From assembly GCA_018065035.1 (NCBI GenBank), contig JAGHUC010000083.1:1-32597 (forward strand): a stretch of DNA of 32,597 nt, written 5' to 3'. This document shows, piece after piece, positions 8,353 through 16,615 of this stretch. Each line of letters starts with the position of its first letter. The first letter of the stretch is position 1. The DNA comes from Candidatus Egerieousia equi. Lineage in GTDB: Bacteria; Bacteroidota; Bacteroidia; Bacteroidales; UBA932. Both the position numbers and the translations under genes were made by a program. The notes beneath the pieces were generated by a model, which had not been told where the DNA came from, did no database searches, and saw only the letters and a list, made by a program, of their open reading frames with translations.

Positions 8353-9624
8353 TTAATTTTCTATATTGTGCTTTTTAAGCTGTTTTACAATCTTCTTAAT
8401 GATTTTCTCAATGGACTGGTCAGGCTCGATGATATTGTAGTTCTCCCAGAAATTCTCATCGGTGAACGCTTCAACCTTCTCAGTCATATAATCCCTGAAT
8501 TTGATCCGTGCATCATTTTTGATTGGAATCACACCAGGCTTGAAATCCGTGACGGCAATCTCCGAAGTTACAGTGAATGTATTCCTGAACAGCGAATGTT
8601 TCTTTCTTGTGGCGAACCTGACTTCGGACTTTGCATATTCATAATACCATTTGTTGCCGCTCATCCTGTAATTCACGACATACTGCGCGCTCAGAACTTC
8701 AATCCTTATCTGTGGCGGACGCTTGAGAATAAAAATTGAAACGGCATCGTCACGGCCTTCAACATTGATTGACATTTCAGTACGGCCGATTGCAAGTGTC
8801 TCACTGTCAATGAAAACACGGCCACGCATAAGTATATCGGTGATATAGGATTTCTTTGTGAACTCAACAACGCGGAAGAATCTGTTGCCAAGGACCTGCG
8901 GCGTGCCGTTTCTGAACTCATAATACATTCCAAGTTCGTCAAACGGAACTCCGGCAAAAGGATTCTTCACATTGTCAATCTCAAGAAGTGCGCCAAGACC
9001 GCCAACATATTTGATGAACAGCGTGTCAGTGGAGTCATAGTTCTTGCTGCCGCGGCCTTTATAGATTCCTGCCCTATCGCCATGGTATGAGCTGTAGGAA
9101 GCCTTGTTGATATCCACAATTGCCTCATTCATAGCAAGATACTTACTACTACCCTTCTTCACCATCTCCCTGTAGAAAGCGAGCATCCCTATATTTTCGG
9201 TTGCATAATTCTCATTGATCTTCATTATTGCAGCCTTGAGCAGTTCCAGCGGATCATGAGCACTCACTATGGCCGGATCGAGAGTGTAATTGACCGGTAC
9301 AATACTGATTTTCAGCGGCTTTTCCGGAGATGAATGATCCTTGAAATCGGATATCCTCAGAACGGCTTCGGCATAGCCGAGATGGCTTACGGTAACAAGT
9401 CCGTCCGCAAGCTGCGATGCAGGTATCTTGAGCGTAAAGACACCTTCGGAATTGGTCACGTTGGAAATATTCGTACCGGCAAGTGTTACAGATGCGAAAT
9501 GCAGTGGTTGTGAACTGCCCTTGACCACCACTTTTCCGGCAATCTGAACAAAATCGGAGGACTCCTGAGCATACAGATTCAGGATGCAAAGAAGCATAGC
9601 GGCAAGCAGAACCAGGCGTTTCAT
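8353..9624 (-). CDS. Exported protein with N-terminal carboxypeptidase-like regulatory domain
   Basis: A protein of 423 residues with a Sec signal peptide (about 1-19, ending LYAQ) followed by a CarboxypepD_reg-like beta-sandwich (about 26-100: IAGKVVVKGSSQPLHFASVTL, then S-N-V-T-N-S-E-G-V-F-T-L). The remaining 300 residues carry no motif I can name; similar large C-terminal regions occur in Bacteroidetes periplasmic or outer-membrane proteins. The fold suggests an envelope role, but no enzymatic activity is indicated. The gene precedes rarA in one transcription unit and has a back-to-back promoter with rlmD. Confidence 0.75.
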   Translation of the reverse strand: MKRLVLLAAMLLCILNLYAQESSDFVQIAGKVVVKGSSQPLHFASVTLAGTNISNVTNSEGVFTLKIPASQLADGLVTVSHLGYAEAVLRISDFKDHSSPEKPLKISIVPVNYTLDPAIVSAHDPLELLKAAIMKINENYATENIGMLAFYREMVKKGSSKYLAMNEAIVDINKASYSSYHGDRAGIYKGRGSKNYDSTDTLFIKYVGGLGALLEIDNVKNPFAGVPFDELGMYYEFRNGTPQVLGNRFFRVVEFTKKSYITDILMRGRVFIDSETLAIGRTEMSINVEGRDDAVSIFILKRPPQIRIEVLSAQYVVNYRMSGNKWYYEYAKSEVRFATRKKHSLFRNTFTVTSEIAVTDFKPGVIPIKNDARIKFRDYMTEKVEAFTDENFWENYNIIEPDQSIEKIIKKIVKQLKKHNIEN

Positions 9625-9646
9625 TGTTTACGGATTATATTATCTA

Positions 9647-9654
9647 CAAATATA
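9647..9654 (-). promoter_or_regulatory. -7 box for the carboxypeptidase-regulatory-domain gene / rarA unit
   Basis: TATATTTG on the minus strand, an exact TAnnTTTG match, 22 bases before the ATG at 9624. Confidence 0.55.
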
Positions 9655-9657
9655 ACT

Positions 9658-9665
9658 TATCTTTG
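9658..9665 (+). promoter_or_regulatory. -7 box for rlmD-mnmE
   Basis: TATCTTTG on the plus strand, an exact TAnnTTTG match, 21 bases before the rlmD ATG and only three bases from the divergent -7 box. Confidence 0.55.
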
Positions 9666-9686
9666 CATAATTGAAAAACTATTGTA

Positions 9687-11768
9687 ATGAGCAGACACAA
9701 GAAGAAAAACTTTGAGTTGGAGAACGTTCTGATTGAGGGCATTGCTGCCGAAGGAAACGCTGTAGCACACATTGACGGCAAGGCGCTTTTCGTTCCTCAG
9801 TGCGTTCCAGGTGATGTGGTGAACGTATTCGTATGCAAGGACAAGAAGAAATACATGCAGGGTTATGTAACGGAAATCGTAAAGAAATCGCCTGATCATC
9901 TCGAGCCATTCTGCGAACATTTCGGAACCTGCGGTGGCTGCTCCTGGGAGATTCTCCCATACCCCATGCAGCTCGAGAACAAGAGGCAGCAGGTTGTAGA
10001 CCAGTTTGTAAGGATCGGTCACCTTGAAATCCCGGAGTCCGGAGTTGAACCTACCCTTGGCTCTGAGAAAACAACCTGTTACCGCAACAAACTTGAATAT
10101 ACCTTCTCCAACCGGCGATGGGTTGAGAACAAGGAAGAGGCAGACTCACTCAGCGATAGTGAAAAACTGGGCGTAGGCTTCCACATAAGCGGTCTTTTCG
10201 ACAAAGTGCTGGATTTGAAGAAATGCCATCTACAGTGTGAACCTTCTAATGAAATAAGGCTTTTCATAAAGAAATATTCCATTGATAAAGGGCTGAGTTT
10301 CTATGATCTGCGCAATCAGGTAGGCTTCATGCGCAACCTTATGATACGAATCACCAGCACTGGAGAAATAATGCTTCTGGTTGTTTTCGGACCTGATGCT
10401 ATAAAGAACTGCTCCGACTCGAAGTTCACTCCAAAGGCCGAAGCACTTGAACTTCTCGAAGCCATCAGGGTAAAATATCCTCAAATAACTTCCTTGCAGT
10501 ACTGCCTGAACCCCAAGTGCAACGATGCGCTCGGAGACCTGCCATGTGTTGTATATAGCGGAAACGATGCGGTTTACGAAAAGATGGAGAATCTGAGCTT
10601 CAAGATAGGGCCAAAGTCCTTCTACCAGACAAACTCCGATCAGGCATACCGCCTGTACAGCATTGTAAGACAGGCAATCAAGGACAATTATACTAAAGAC
10701 TCCAAGCCAGTTGTTTACGACTTGTATACAGGTACCGGAACTATAGGTCTGTTCCTGTCGCACATGGCTGAAAAAGTCATTGGAATTGAATATGTTCCGG
10801 AAGCTATTGAGGATGCAAAAGTCAATGCTCGGAACAACAATATAGGCAATGCTGAATTCATTGCCGGCGATATGAAGGACATACTTGTTCCTGATTTCAT
10901 AAAGGGACACGGTACACCGGACATTGTTGTGCTTGATCCGCCAAGAGCGGGAATCCATCCGGATGTGGCTCAGGTTCTGCTTGATACCGCCGCTCCGCTT
11001 ATGGTTTACGTAAGCTGCAATCCTGCTTCGCAGGCCCGTGACCTTGAAGTTCTTTCAAAGAAATACAGGATTGTACGAATACAGCCAGTTGATATGTTCC
11101 CGCACACGGTTCACGTTGAGAATGTTGTGACTTTGAAATTGAAGGAACAGTACACCGTTGTAAGGAAAGAGATTACAGAATATGTTGAGAATCAGATTCT
11201 TCCTCAGTACAACAACTATGACAAAGGGCATCAGCAGGGCCATATACGCGCCGTGATTGATTCCGCAATGCATCTTTCTCATTTCTATGATGTTGACAAG
11301 GAAATGATTTACACGGCGGCCGCATTCCACGATATAGGCATCTGTGAAGGCCGCGAGAACCATCATATTGTTTCAGGAAGGATCATACGCGATGACAGGA
11401 ACCTTAAGAAATGGTTCACTGCGGAGCAGATAGAAATCATTGCGCAGGCTGCAGAGGATCACAGGGCATCTTCAAAGAATGAGCCAAGAGGCGTTTACGG
11501 AAAGATTCTTGCCGAGGCCGACAGGCAGATAGACCCTGAAACCGTTATTCGCCGGACAATTGAATTCGGCCAGGCAAACGAGCCTGAATATGATAAGGAA
11601 CAGCAATGGCAAAGGATGTGCAATCACCTGGAGGAGAAATACGGAGAGAACGGATACCTGAAATTATGGATACCGGAATCGCCTAACGCCGCCAAGCTGG
11701 CTGAACTCAGGAAGATAATTGCGGACAAGGTGGAACTCAGAAGAATTTATGAGAAATATGTCGATTGA
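9687..11768 (+). CDS. rlmD: 23S rRNA (uracil-C5)-methyltransferase RlmD-type, fused to a C-terminal HD phosphohydrolase domain
   Basis: The N-terminal 486 residues are a complete RlmD/TrmA-family RNA m5U methyltransferase: TRAM domain (about 10-65), Fe-S cysteines C76, C82, C85 and C180, SAM-binding DLYTGTGTIGLF (345-356), DPPRAG (417-422) and catalytic Cys444 in VSCNP. The frame continues without a stop into about 200 residues with an HD-domain pattern: GHIRAV (His519), AAAFHDIG (His548-Asp549), EDHRAS (592) and AEADRQI (Asp613). Similar HD proteins occur as separate proteins in Bacteroidetes as I recall them. The HD substrate is unknown. Full length is 693 residues against about 450 for the methyltransferase alone. 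The stop overlaps the mnmE start by 11 bases. Which uracil is methylated is inferred from family membership. Confidence 0.9.
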   Translation: MSRHKKKNFELENVLIEGIAAEGNAVAHIDGKALFVPQCVPGDVVNVFVCKDKKKYMQGYVTEIVKKSPDHLEPFCEHFGTCGGCSWEILPYPMQLENKRQQVVDQFVRIGHLEIPESGVEPTLGSEKTTCYRNKLEYTFSNRRWVENKEEADSLSDSEKLGVGFHISGLFDKVLDLKKCHLQCEPSNEIRLFIKKYSIDKGLSFYDLRNQVGFMRNLMIRITSTGEIMLLVVFGPDAIKNCSDSKFTPKAEALELLEAIRVKYPQITSLQYCLNPKCNDALGDLPCVVYSGNDAVYEKMENLSFKIGPKSFYQTNSDQAYRLYSIVRQAIKDNYTKDSKPVVYDLYTGTGTIGLFLSHMAEKVIGIEYVPEAIEDAKVNARNNNIGNAEFIAGDMKDILVPDFIKGHGTPDIVVLDPPRAGIHPDVAQVLLDTAAPLMVYVSCNPASQARDLEVLSKKYRIVRIQPVDMFPHTVHVENVVTLKLKEQYTVVRKEITEYVENQILPQYNNYDKGHQQGHIRAVIDSAMHLSHFYDVDKEMIYTAAAFHDIGICEGRENHHIVSGRIIRDDRNLKKWFTAEQIEIIAQAAEDHRASSKNEPRGVYGKILAEADRQIDPETVIRRTIEFGQANEPEYDKEQQWQRMCNHLEEKYGENGYLKLWIPESPNAAKLAELRKIIADKVELRRIYEKYVD

Positions 11769-13239
11769 AGAAACCATCTGTGCTAACGCTACAGCTCCAG
11801 GCGGTGCTATTGCCGTTATACGTGTCAGTGGAGCGGATGCTATTGACACTGTTTCCAGGATTTTCGTGCCTGCATCAAAGGAGAGCACTCCCCTAACCTC
11901 TGCCAATGGATACACAATGCATTACGGTTCAATTGGTACTCAGACAGAAACCATTGATGAAGTTCTGGTGTCAGTTTTCAGGGCTCCTCATTCGTATACC
12001 GGCGAAAACAGCATGGAGATCTCCTGTCACGGCTCCAACTACATAGTTCAGAGGATACTATCGCTCCTGGTAGAGAATGGATGCAGAATGGCGCAACCTG
12101 GAGAATTCACGCAAAGAGCCTTCATTAACGGGAAGATGGATCTTTCTCAGGCTGAGGCTGTTGCAGATTTGATTGCTTCTCAGACAGAAGCCGCGCACAG
12201 AATAGCGTTTAAGCAACTTAAAGGAGGTTTCAGTCAGGAATTGGCATTGATGCGCCAGGAATTGCTCCATATAGTATCGCTGATGGAACTTGAACTGGAT
12301 TTCAGCGAGGAGGAAGTAGAATTCGCGGACCGCAGCGAACTGCGACAGCTGCTGGACAAAGTTACGCAGCACATTGATAAGCTTATTTCCAGTTTCAATT
12401 TAGGTAACGCCATCAAAAACGGTGTACCAGTGGCAATTGTAGGAGCAACAAATGCAGGAAAGAGCACTTTGCTGAACACAATAATCGGTGAAAACAGAGC
12501 CATTGTTTCAGATATTGCAGGTACCACCCGCGATACCATTGAAGAGAATTTCAATATTGGCGGAGTGCTGTTCCGGTTCATTGATACTGCCGGACTGCGC
12601 CAAAGCAACGATTCCATTGAGAAGATAGGCATTGAACGAGCATACGAGAAACTGGCAGAAGCTACACTGGTTCTGGCGGTAATTGATCTCAGCTCCCCTG
12701 TTGACCTTATCTTAAGCAGCGCTGAAGATATCTTGAGCAAAGTGAATGCAAATCAGAAACTTATATTTCTACTCAACAAAACAGACAAGGCTGAGGATGC
12801 ATATATAAATCAGGTGGAAAGACGTTTGGCTGAACTGGTACAAACACTGGATTGCAATGCTGAATCGCTGAAGAAAACTGATAATATATTCCTTGAAACA
12901 GACTCTAAATTAACAGAGAAGAATTTCAAAAGCTTCAGAATATCGGCCAAAAACAAAACGGGCATACAGGAATTCATAAACCACGTTTCGGAAACGTTTC
13001 AAACGCTCAACGCATCGTCCGAGACCACACTCGTTTCAAACGTACGCCACCTCGAAGCACTCAAATCCGCTAACACCGCACTTTACCGTGTCCGCGAATC
13101 TCTTGACAGCTCCACCCCTACCGACCTCATTTCCCAGGACATACGCGAAGCCCTCTACCACCTCGGCTCCATCGTAGGTGAAATCTCCACCGACGAAATT
13201 CTCGGAAACATCTTCCGAAATTTCTGCATCGGTAAGTGA
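11758..13239 (+). CDS. mnmE: tRNA uridine-5-carboxymethylaminomethyl modification GTPase
   Basis: MnmE acts with MnmG to install the (carboxymethyl)aminomethyl group on wobble uridine 34 of tRNAs. Choosing the ATG at 11758 gives 493 residues beginning MSIEETICANATAPGGAI, the normal family start; earlier in-frame ATGs lie inside rlmD. The N-terminal folate-binding domain is followed by a GTPase inserted in a helical domain: G1 GATNAGKST (229-237), AGTTRDT (254-260), DTAG (276-279), NKTD (340-343) and SAK (396-398). The C-terminal FCIGK carries the essential Cys. The stretch between NKTD and SAK is about 50 residues, longer than the roughly 20 of E. coli MnmE. It is translationally coupled to rlmD. 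Confidence 0.96.
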   Translation: MSIEETICANATAPGGAIAVIRVSGADAIDTVSRIFVPASKESTPLTSANGYTMHYGSIGTQTETIDEVLVSVFRAPHSYTGENSMEISCHGSNYIVQRILSLLVENGCRMAQPGEFTQRAFINGKMDLSQAEAVADLIASQTEAAHRIAFKQLKGGFSQELALMRQELLHIVSLMELELDFSEEEVEFADRSELRQLLDKVTQHIDKLISSFNLGNAIKNGVPVAIVGATNAGKSTLLNTIIGENRAIVSDIAGTTRDTIEENFNIGGVLFRFIDTAGLRQSNDSIEKIGIERAYEKLAEATLVLAVIDLSSPVDLILSSAEDILSKVNANQKLIFLLNKTDKAEDAYINQVERRLAELVQTLDCNAESLKKTDNIFLETDSKLTEKNFKSFRISAKNKTGIQEFINHVSETFQTLNASSETTLVSNVRHLEALKSANTALYRVRESLDSSTPTDLISQDIREALYHLGSIVGEISTDEILGNIFRNFCIGK

Positions 13240-13311
13240 TTGATATACAAATAGTTATAGATAAATATCGCTAATTATTAAAGGATCAGTCGGTTAGGCT
13301 GACTTACATTT

Positions 13312-13355
13312 ACTTCCAATTTGGTACGTATTCCTACCATTTTGGAAGTTTTTTT
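13312..13355 (+). terminator. Rho-independent terminator after mnmE
   Basis: Arms 13312-13326 (ACTTCCAATTTGGTA) and 13335-13349 (TACCATTTTGGAAGT) pair over 15 positions with a small internal mismatch, an 8-base loop, and are followed by a run of seven T. It lies 72 bases after the mnmE stop and marks the end of the core transcription unit just before the mobile element genes. Confidence 0.75.
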
Positions 13356-13426
13356 ACGCCTTTTCTACTGCATATCTACTGCAGAGGTCTAAAAGCCGTC
13401 CGAACATCCCAAGGTTGTTGATACAC

Positions 13427-13466
13427 TGGGACACCATGGGACGTGACGGGACACAGTGGGACACAT
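13427..13466. repeat. Four tandem 10-bp GGGAC repeats (iteron-like operator)
   Basis: TGGGACACCA, TGGGACGTGA, CGGGACACAG and TGGGACACAT occupy 13427-13466 end to end, so the GGGAC cores at 13428, 13438, 13448 and 13458 are one helical turn apart. A fifth TGGGACA begins at 13480, overlapping the start codon of the next gene. A near -7 box, CACATTTG (13462-13469), overlaps the last unit, so a bound protein would block the promoter. Probable binding site for the neighbouring multi-HTH protein; this is inference. Confidence 0.75.
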
Positions 13467-13478
13467 TTGGCGAAATAA

Positions 13479-14456
13479 ATGGGACATCTATCCTACAAAA
13501 AGACGTGTGAATGGTGTGGCAAGGCCTACTATGCACAAAAGATCACCACAAACTATTGCAGCCATACATGTGCGAGCCGTGCCTATAAGGCACGAAAGCG
13601 TGCAGAAACCATGGCTAAGTTCGAAACCGAGAATGCTAGAGTACAGAACAAGGATCCGGCTGTTACTACCAAAGGACAGACCGTTTCAGAATTGGATGTG
13701 ATGACTCCACGAATAGCAGCTTCGTACCTTGGAATCGGGAAGACCACTCTATATAGATATATAGAAGGAGGGAAGATCAAGGTCCTTAAACTGTCCGGCA
13801 AGACTTTGATCAGGAGATCTGACCTGGATAGCATGTTCGTAGTCGGGGCCACTCCCCTTGCGGCTCCCAAGGCGATGCCGTCCAATGACGAAGTTGCCGT
13901 CAGCGAGAATGACTACTATACCACTCGCCAGATCTCAGAGATTCTTGGGATGTCGATGGCCGGAACGTGGGCGCTCCTTAAAAGGGAGAAGGTCAAGTCT
14001 ATCTCTGAGCGTGGCATGACCTATTATGAGAAGAAGCATATAGACAGGATCAAGGCTTTGAGAGAAACAGAAGGGCATTCGGAGATTACAGAGTGGTACT
14101 CAACTTCAGAGGTCATTCAGAAGTTCAATATGACTCAGGCTGCAGTCTATACGATGGCATTCGACTTCGGAATTCCTAAGAAGAAAGTCAAGAACCAGGT
14201 CTTCTATTCGAAGGCTCATGTGGATGCTGTCAAGAACAAGTCGAAATCCAACGAGGCTATTGTCGGCTCCGGTGACTACTATTCCGTGAAACAGATTATG
14301 GAGAAGTATCACATGACCCGTGACCGTGTCGATCACTACTTGAGATACTACAAGATACCTCGTATTAAAGTCGGGAAAATCATCATGATACCTTGCAAGG
14401 AGTTCGATGACCTGTTTGCAATTTCGCTGAAAAATTGCTTAAATACTAAAAGATAG
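13479..14456 (+). CDS. Zinc-ribbon protein with four tandem excisionase/MerR-like HTH domains (mobile element regulator)
   Basis: A 325-residue DNA-binding protein. It begins with a Cys4 zinc-binding motif (C10-x2-C13-x13-C27-x3-C31) followed by a basic segment. Then come four similar winged-HTH units at about 75-120, 146-191, 207-251 and 267-313; units 2 to 4 open with an aromatic-Y-[ST] start (YYTTRQI, WYSTSEV, YYSVKQI), and each runs HTH, wing, then an acidic helix. The first (MTPRIAASYLGIGKTTLYRY) is closest to excisionase HTHs. Genes of this type commonly lie just upstream of integrases of Bacteroidetes conjugative elements, as here. A role in directionality, integrase control or autoregulation is inferred. 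Its start codon overlaps the fifth GGGAC repeat. Confidence 0.8.
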   Translation: MGHLSYKKTCEWCGKAYYAQKITTNYCSHTCASRAYKARKRAETMAKFETENARVQNKDPAVTTKGQTVSELDVMTPRIAASYLGIGKTTLYRYIEGGKIKVLKLSGKTLIRRSDLDSMFVVGATPLAAPKAMPSNDEVAVSENDYYTTRQISEILGMSMAGTWALLKREKVKSISERGMTYYEKKHIDRIKALRETEGHSEITEWYSTSEVIQKFNMTQAAVYTMAFDFGIPKKKVKNQVFYSKAHVDAVKNKSKSNEAIVGSGDYYSVKQIMEKYHMTRDRVDHYLRYYKIPRIKVGKIIMIPCKEFDDLFAISLKNCLNTKR

Positions 14457-14479
14457 TATAAAATAAGAAAAGAATAATA

Positions 14480-14487
14480 TAACTTTG
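14480..14487 (+). promoter_or_regulatory. -7 box for the integrase gene
   Basis: TAACTTTG fits TAnnTTTG exactly. Transcription would begin near 14494, after the first possible ATG at 14485, so this box decides the start in favour of the ATG at 14524. Confidence 0.5.
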
Positions 14488-14523
14488 TGCTTGCAAAAGC
14501 AAAGAATACCAATAGATATTAGT

Positions 14524-15645
14524 ATGATACATAAGGTATATATCAGGGAAAAGACAATGAGAAGCGGAAGGACCTACCTGTACCTTCAGTTCTACCCGGC
14601 GATCAAGAACAAGATAACTGGAAAGTCAGTTGAGTGGGAATCACTGCATCTTGAAGTATTCCCTGGAACGAGAGATAAGGAGAAGCGCCAGCAGGATAAG
14701 TTCAACCGTGATGTCGCCTACCAGATCTATATGAAGAGAGCCATGCAGATCGCTGCTGAAGACTATGATTTTGCAGATCCTTTCAGAAGAGAATCGGATG
14801 CGCTTGCTTACTTCAAAGAACTTGCTGAGTACAAGAACAAAATCAACTGCAAGTGGAATGTGGTCTATGGTTACTTTGAGAAGTTTACGAAGGGGTCGTG
14901 CAAGTTCGGCGAGATAGACGTATTCCTGGTGGAAAAATTCAGGGATTATCTGTTGACCACGACTGACACCAGACTTGGCGTGCGATTGAACAGGAACGCA
15001 GCATCAGCATACTTCGGATTATTCAAGACAATGCTCAGATGCGCCTATAAGAGGCATCTTCTAACTGAGAATCTGAGCGACCAGGTGGATGGTATCAAGA
15101 CTCTGAAGACACATAAAGAATTCCTTACGATAGAAGAGGTTAAAGCATTGTCACTCACCTATTGCGAGATTGACGTTTTGAAGCGTGCAGCGCTCTTCTC
15201 GTGCTTTACAGGACTTCGTATCAGCGACGTTATGAACTTGAAATGGGAAAACATCATCAAGAACCAGTTCGGAGGTTACAGTATAGAGCTCAATACTGTC
15301 AAGAACGGCAAGCTATGCGAGAATCCCCTCAGTCCTGAAGCTCTTGAATTCTGCGGAGAAAGAGGTGTTGGGCTGGTGTTCCCCGGACTTGAGAGATCGA
15401 TGCTATACAAGGAGATGCCGGAATGGATCAGGGATGCAGGAATTGACAAGCACATCACATTCCACTGTTTCAGGCACACGTACGCAACCTTGCAGATTGC
15501 TGCCGGAACAGACATCTACACCGTATCCAAGATGCTCACTCACTCTAACGTTGCTACGACCCAGATCTATGCAGAACTTGTGAATGAAAAGAAGATGGAA
15601 ACCATATCGAGAATATCACTGAAGGATGTAAACACCACACTATAA
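14524..15645 (+). CDS. int: Tyrosine recombinase (integrase) of the conjugative element
   Basis: Site-specific recombinase for integration and excision of the element. From the ATG at 14524 it has 373 residues: an N-terminal arm-binding region, a SAM-like core-binding domain (about 90-190) and a catalytic domain (about 198-365). The full catalytic set is visible: Arg232 in TGLRISD, Lys260 in TVKNG, His314 and Arg317 in HCFRHTYAT, His340 in LTHSN and nucleophile Tyr349 in QIYAEL. Nothing is truncated, so it should be active. Position between the multi-HTH gene and an excisionase-like gene is typical of Bacteroidetes elements. It faces away from mnmE; the attachment site core was not identified. 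Confidence 0.92.
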   Translation: MIHKVYIREKTMRSGRTYLYLQFYPAIKNKITGKSVEWESLHLEVFPGTRDKEKRQQDKFNRDVAYQIYMKRAMQIAAEDYDFADPFRRESDALAYFKELAEYKNKINCKWNVVYGYFEKFTKGSCKFGEIDVFLVEKFRDYLLTTTDTRLGVRLNRNAASAYFGLFKTMLRCAYKRHLLTENLSDQVDGIKTLKTHKEFLTIEEVKALSLTYCEIDVLKRAALFSCFTGLRISDVMNLKWENIIKNQFGGYSIELNTVKNGKLCENPLSPEALEFCGERGVGLVFPGLERSMLYKEMPEWIRDAGIDKHITFHCFRHTYATLQIAAGTDIYTVSKMLTHSNVATTQIYAELVNEKKMETISRISLKDVNTTL

Positions 15646-15650
15646 CGCTT

Positions 15651-16208
15651 ATGGATAAGTCACAGACAGACAAGATGATTACTATCCCGGAAAGCCATTA
15701 CAACGAGATAGTTCGAGGCTACTTCTCCCTTCAGGAGGAGAACAAGTCCCTCCATGAGGAAATTATGAGATACACCTACCCTAAGGAATCCAGCGACCTG
15801 GACTATATGAAGGGTATACGGCTGTATCTTATGGATACCCTCCTGGACTTCACGTCTGTCCGTGACATTGAGATTCTGTATGATGACATCTGCGTCTATG
15901 CTGATGAGTTCTCCACAGGGATAGACCCCAAAAGCTACAATCCGGTCTGGATCCCGAAGATTCTGAAAGGATATGACATATGCAGGATGTTCTGGGGCAT
16001 CAACAAGGCGATTGGAGCTACCGGGCATGATGCCGGGGTGTTTCTCAAGTGCGTTTTCCCTACTCTCTTCAAGAATTCGAATCCAACTTCCCTTGGGTCG
16101 AACCTCACGAAGTATGAGTCAAACATGGTCCTGACCAACGTGATGTTCGGCCGGGAACACCCAAGGGAATACTTCAGGAGACTATATCATGAAAAACAAA
16201 ACAGATAA
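15651..16208 (+). CDS. Uncharacterised mobile-element protein
   Basis: A 185-residue soluble protein of unknown function, starting six bases after the integrase stop and overlapping the following excisionase-like gene by 20 bases, so the three are one unit. There is a polar N-terminus with a short coiled-coil-like segment (about 24-42, LQEENKSLHEEIMRY), then mixed helical sequence with aromatic residues and the C-terminal REHPREYFRRLYHEK. No catalytic motif, signal peptide or membrane segment is visible. Tight linkage to int suggests an accessory role in recombination or its control. Confidence 0.65.
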   Translation: MDKSQTDKMITIPESHYNEIVRGYFSLQEENKSLHEEIMRYTYPKESSDLDYMKGIRLYLMDTLLDFTSVRDIEILYDDICVYADEFSTGIDPKSYNPVWIPKILKGYDICRMFWGINKAIGATGHDAGVFLKCVFPTLFKNSNPTSLGSNLTKYESNMVLTNVMFGREHPREYFRRLYHEKQNR

Positions 16209-16584
16209 GAATATGAAGAAGATCACTTTTGATGACATGCCGGATGCAATCAGCGGCATCATGGAGGAAATCGGAAACCTCAGAAAGGAGGTCACTGCTC
16301 TCAGTGAAACCTGCAACAGGATGGCTATGACAGAAACAAACGCGAGACTGGCAGAGCTCTACAACACAAAGCAGGTCGCATCGTATCTCAACGTAAGTGT
16401 CAATACCATCTACAAGATGGTCAATGAGGGACGCATCCCATATCTCAAGGCCGGGCACCATCTTCAGTTCTCCAGGGATGAGATCAAAGCCTGGCTCAAG
16501 GAGCGAAGCCATCTGGTAGTTGCGAAAACAAAGGAGGATGTAAAACAAGCTGCTGCAAAATACCGAAAACCAATCGGACTATAA
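16189..16584 (+). CDS. Excisionase-family HTH protein
   Basis: A small DNA-binding protein of 131 residues, probably the recombination directionality factor. A coiled-coil-like N-terminal stretch (about 20-45) leads to a winged HTH of the excisionase/MerR type (58-105): YNTKQVASYLNVSVNTIYKMV, then the wing with GRIPYLKAGHHLQFSRDEIKAWL. The tail is basic. Translation may start at 16189 or at the internal ATG at 16213; the former overlaps the upstream gene. It converges on traN. Confidence 0.8.
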   Translation: MKNKTDKNMKKITFDDMPDAISGIMEEIGNLRKEVTALSETCNRMAMTETNARLAELYNTKQVASYLNVSVNTIYKMVNEGRIPYLKAGHHLQFSRDEIKAWLKERSHLVVAKTKEDVKQAAAKYRKPIGL

Positions 16585-16590
16585 CAAAGA

Positions 16591-16615
16591 CCGGGCGCCT
16601 ACAAAAGGCGTCCGG
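16591..16615. terminator. Hairpin between convergent excisionase-like gene and traN
   Basis: CCGGGCGCCT and AGGCGTCCGG pair around a short A-rich loop with one G-T type mismatch. There is no long T-run on either strand. It overlaps the last codons of traN and could act as a weak bidirectional terminator. Confidence 0.45.

Noticed and set aside
14485-14523. ATG at 14485 as the integrase start
   Set aside because: It overlaps the TAACTTTG -7 box at 14480-14487, so it would not be on the transcript.
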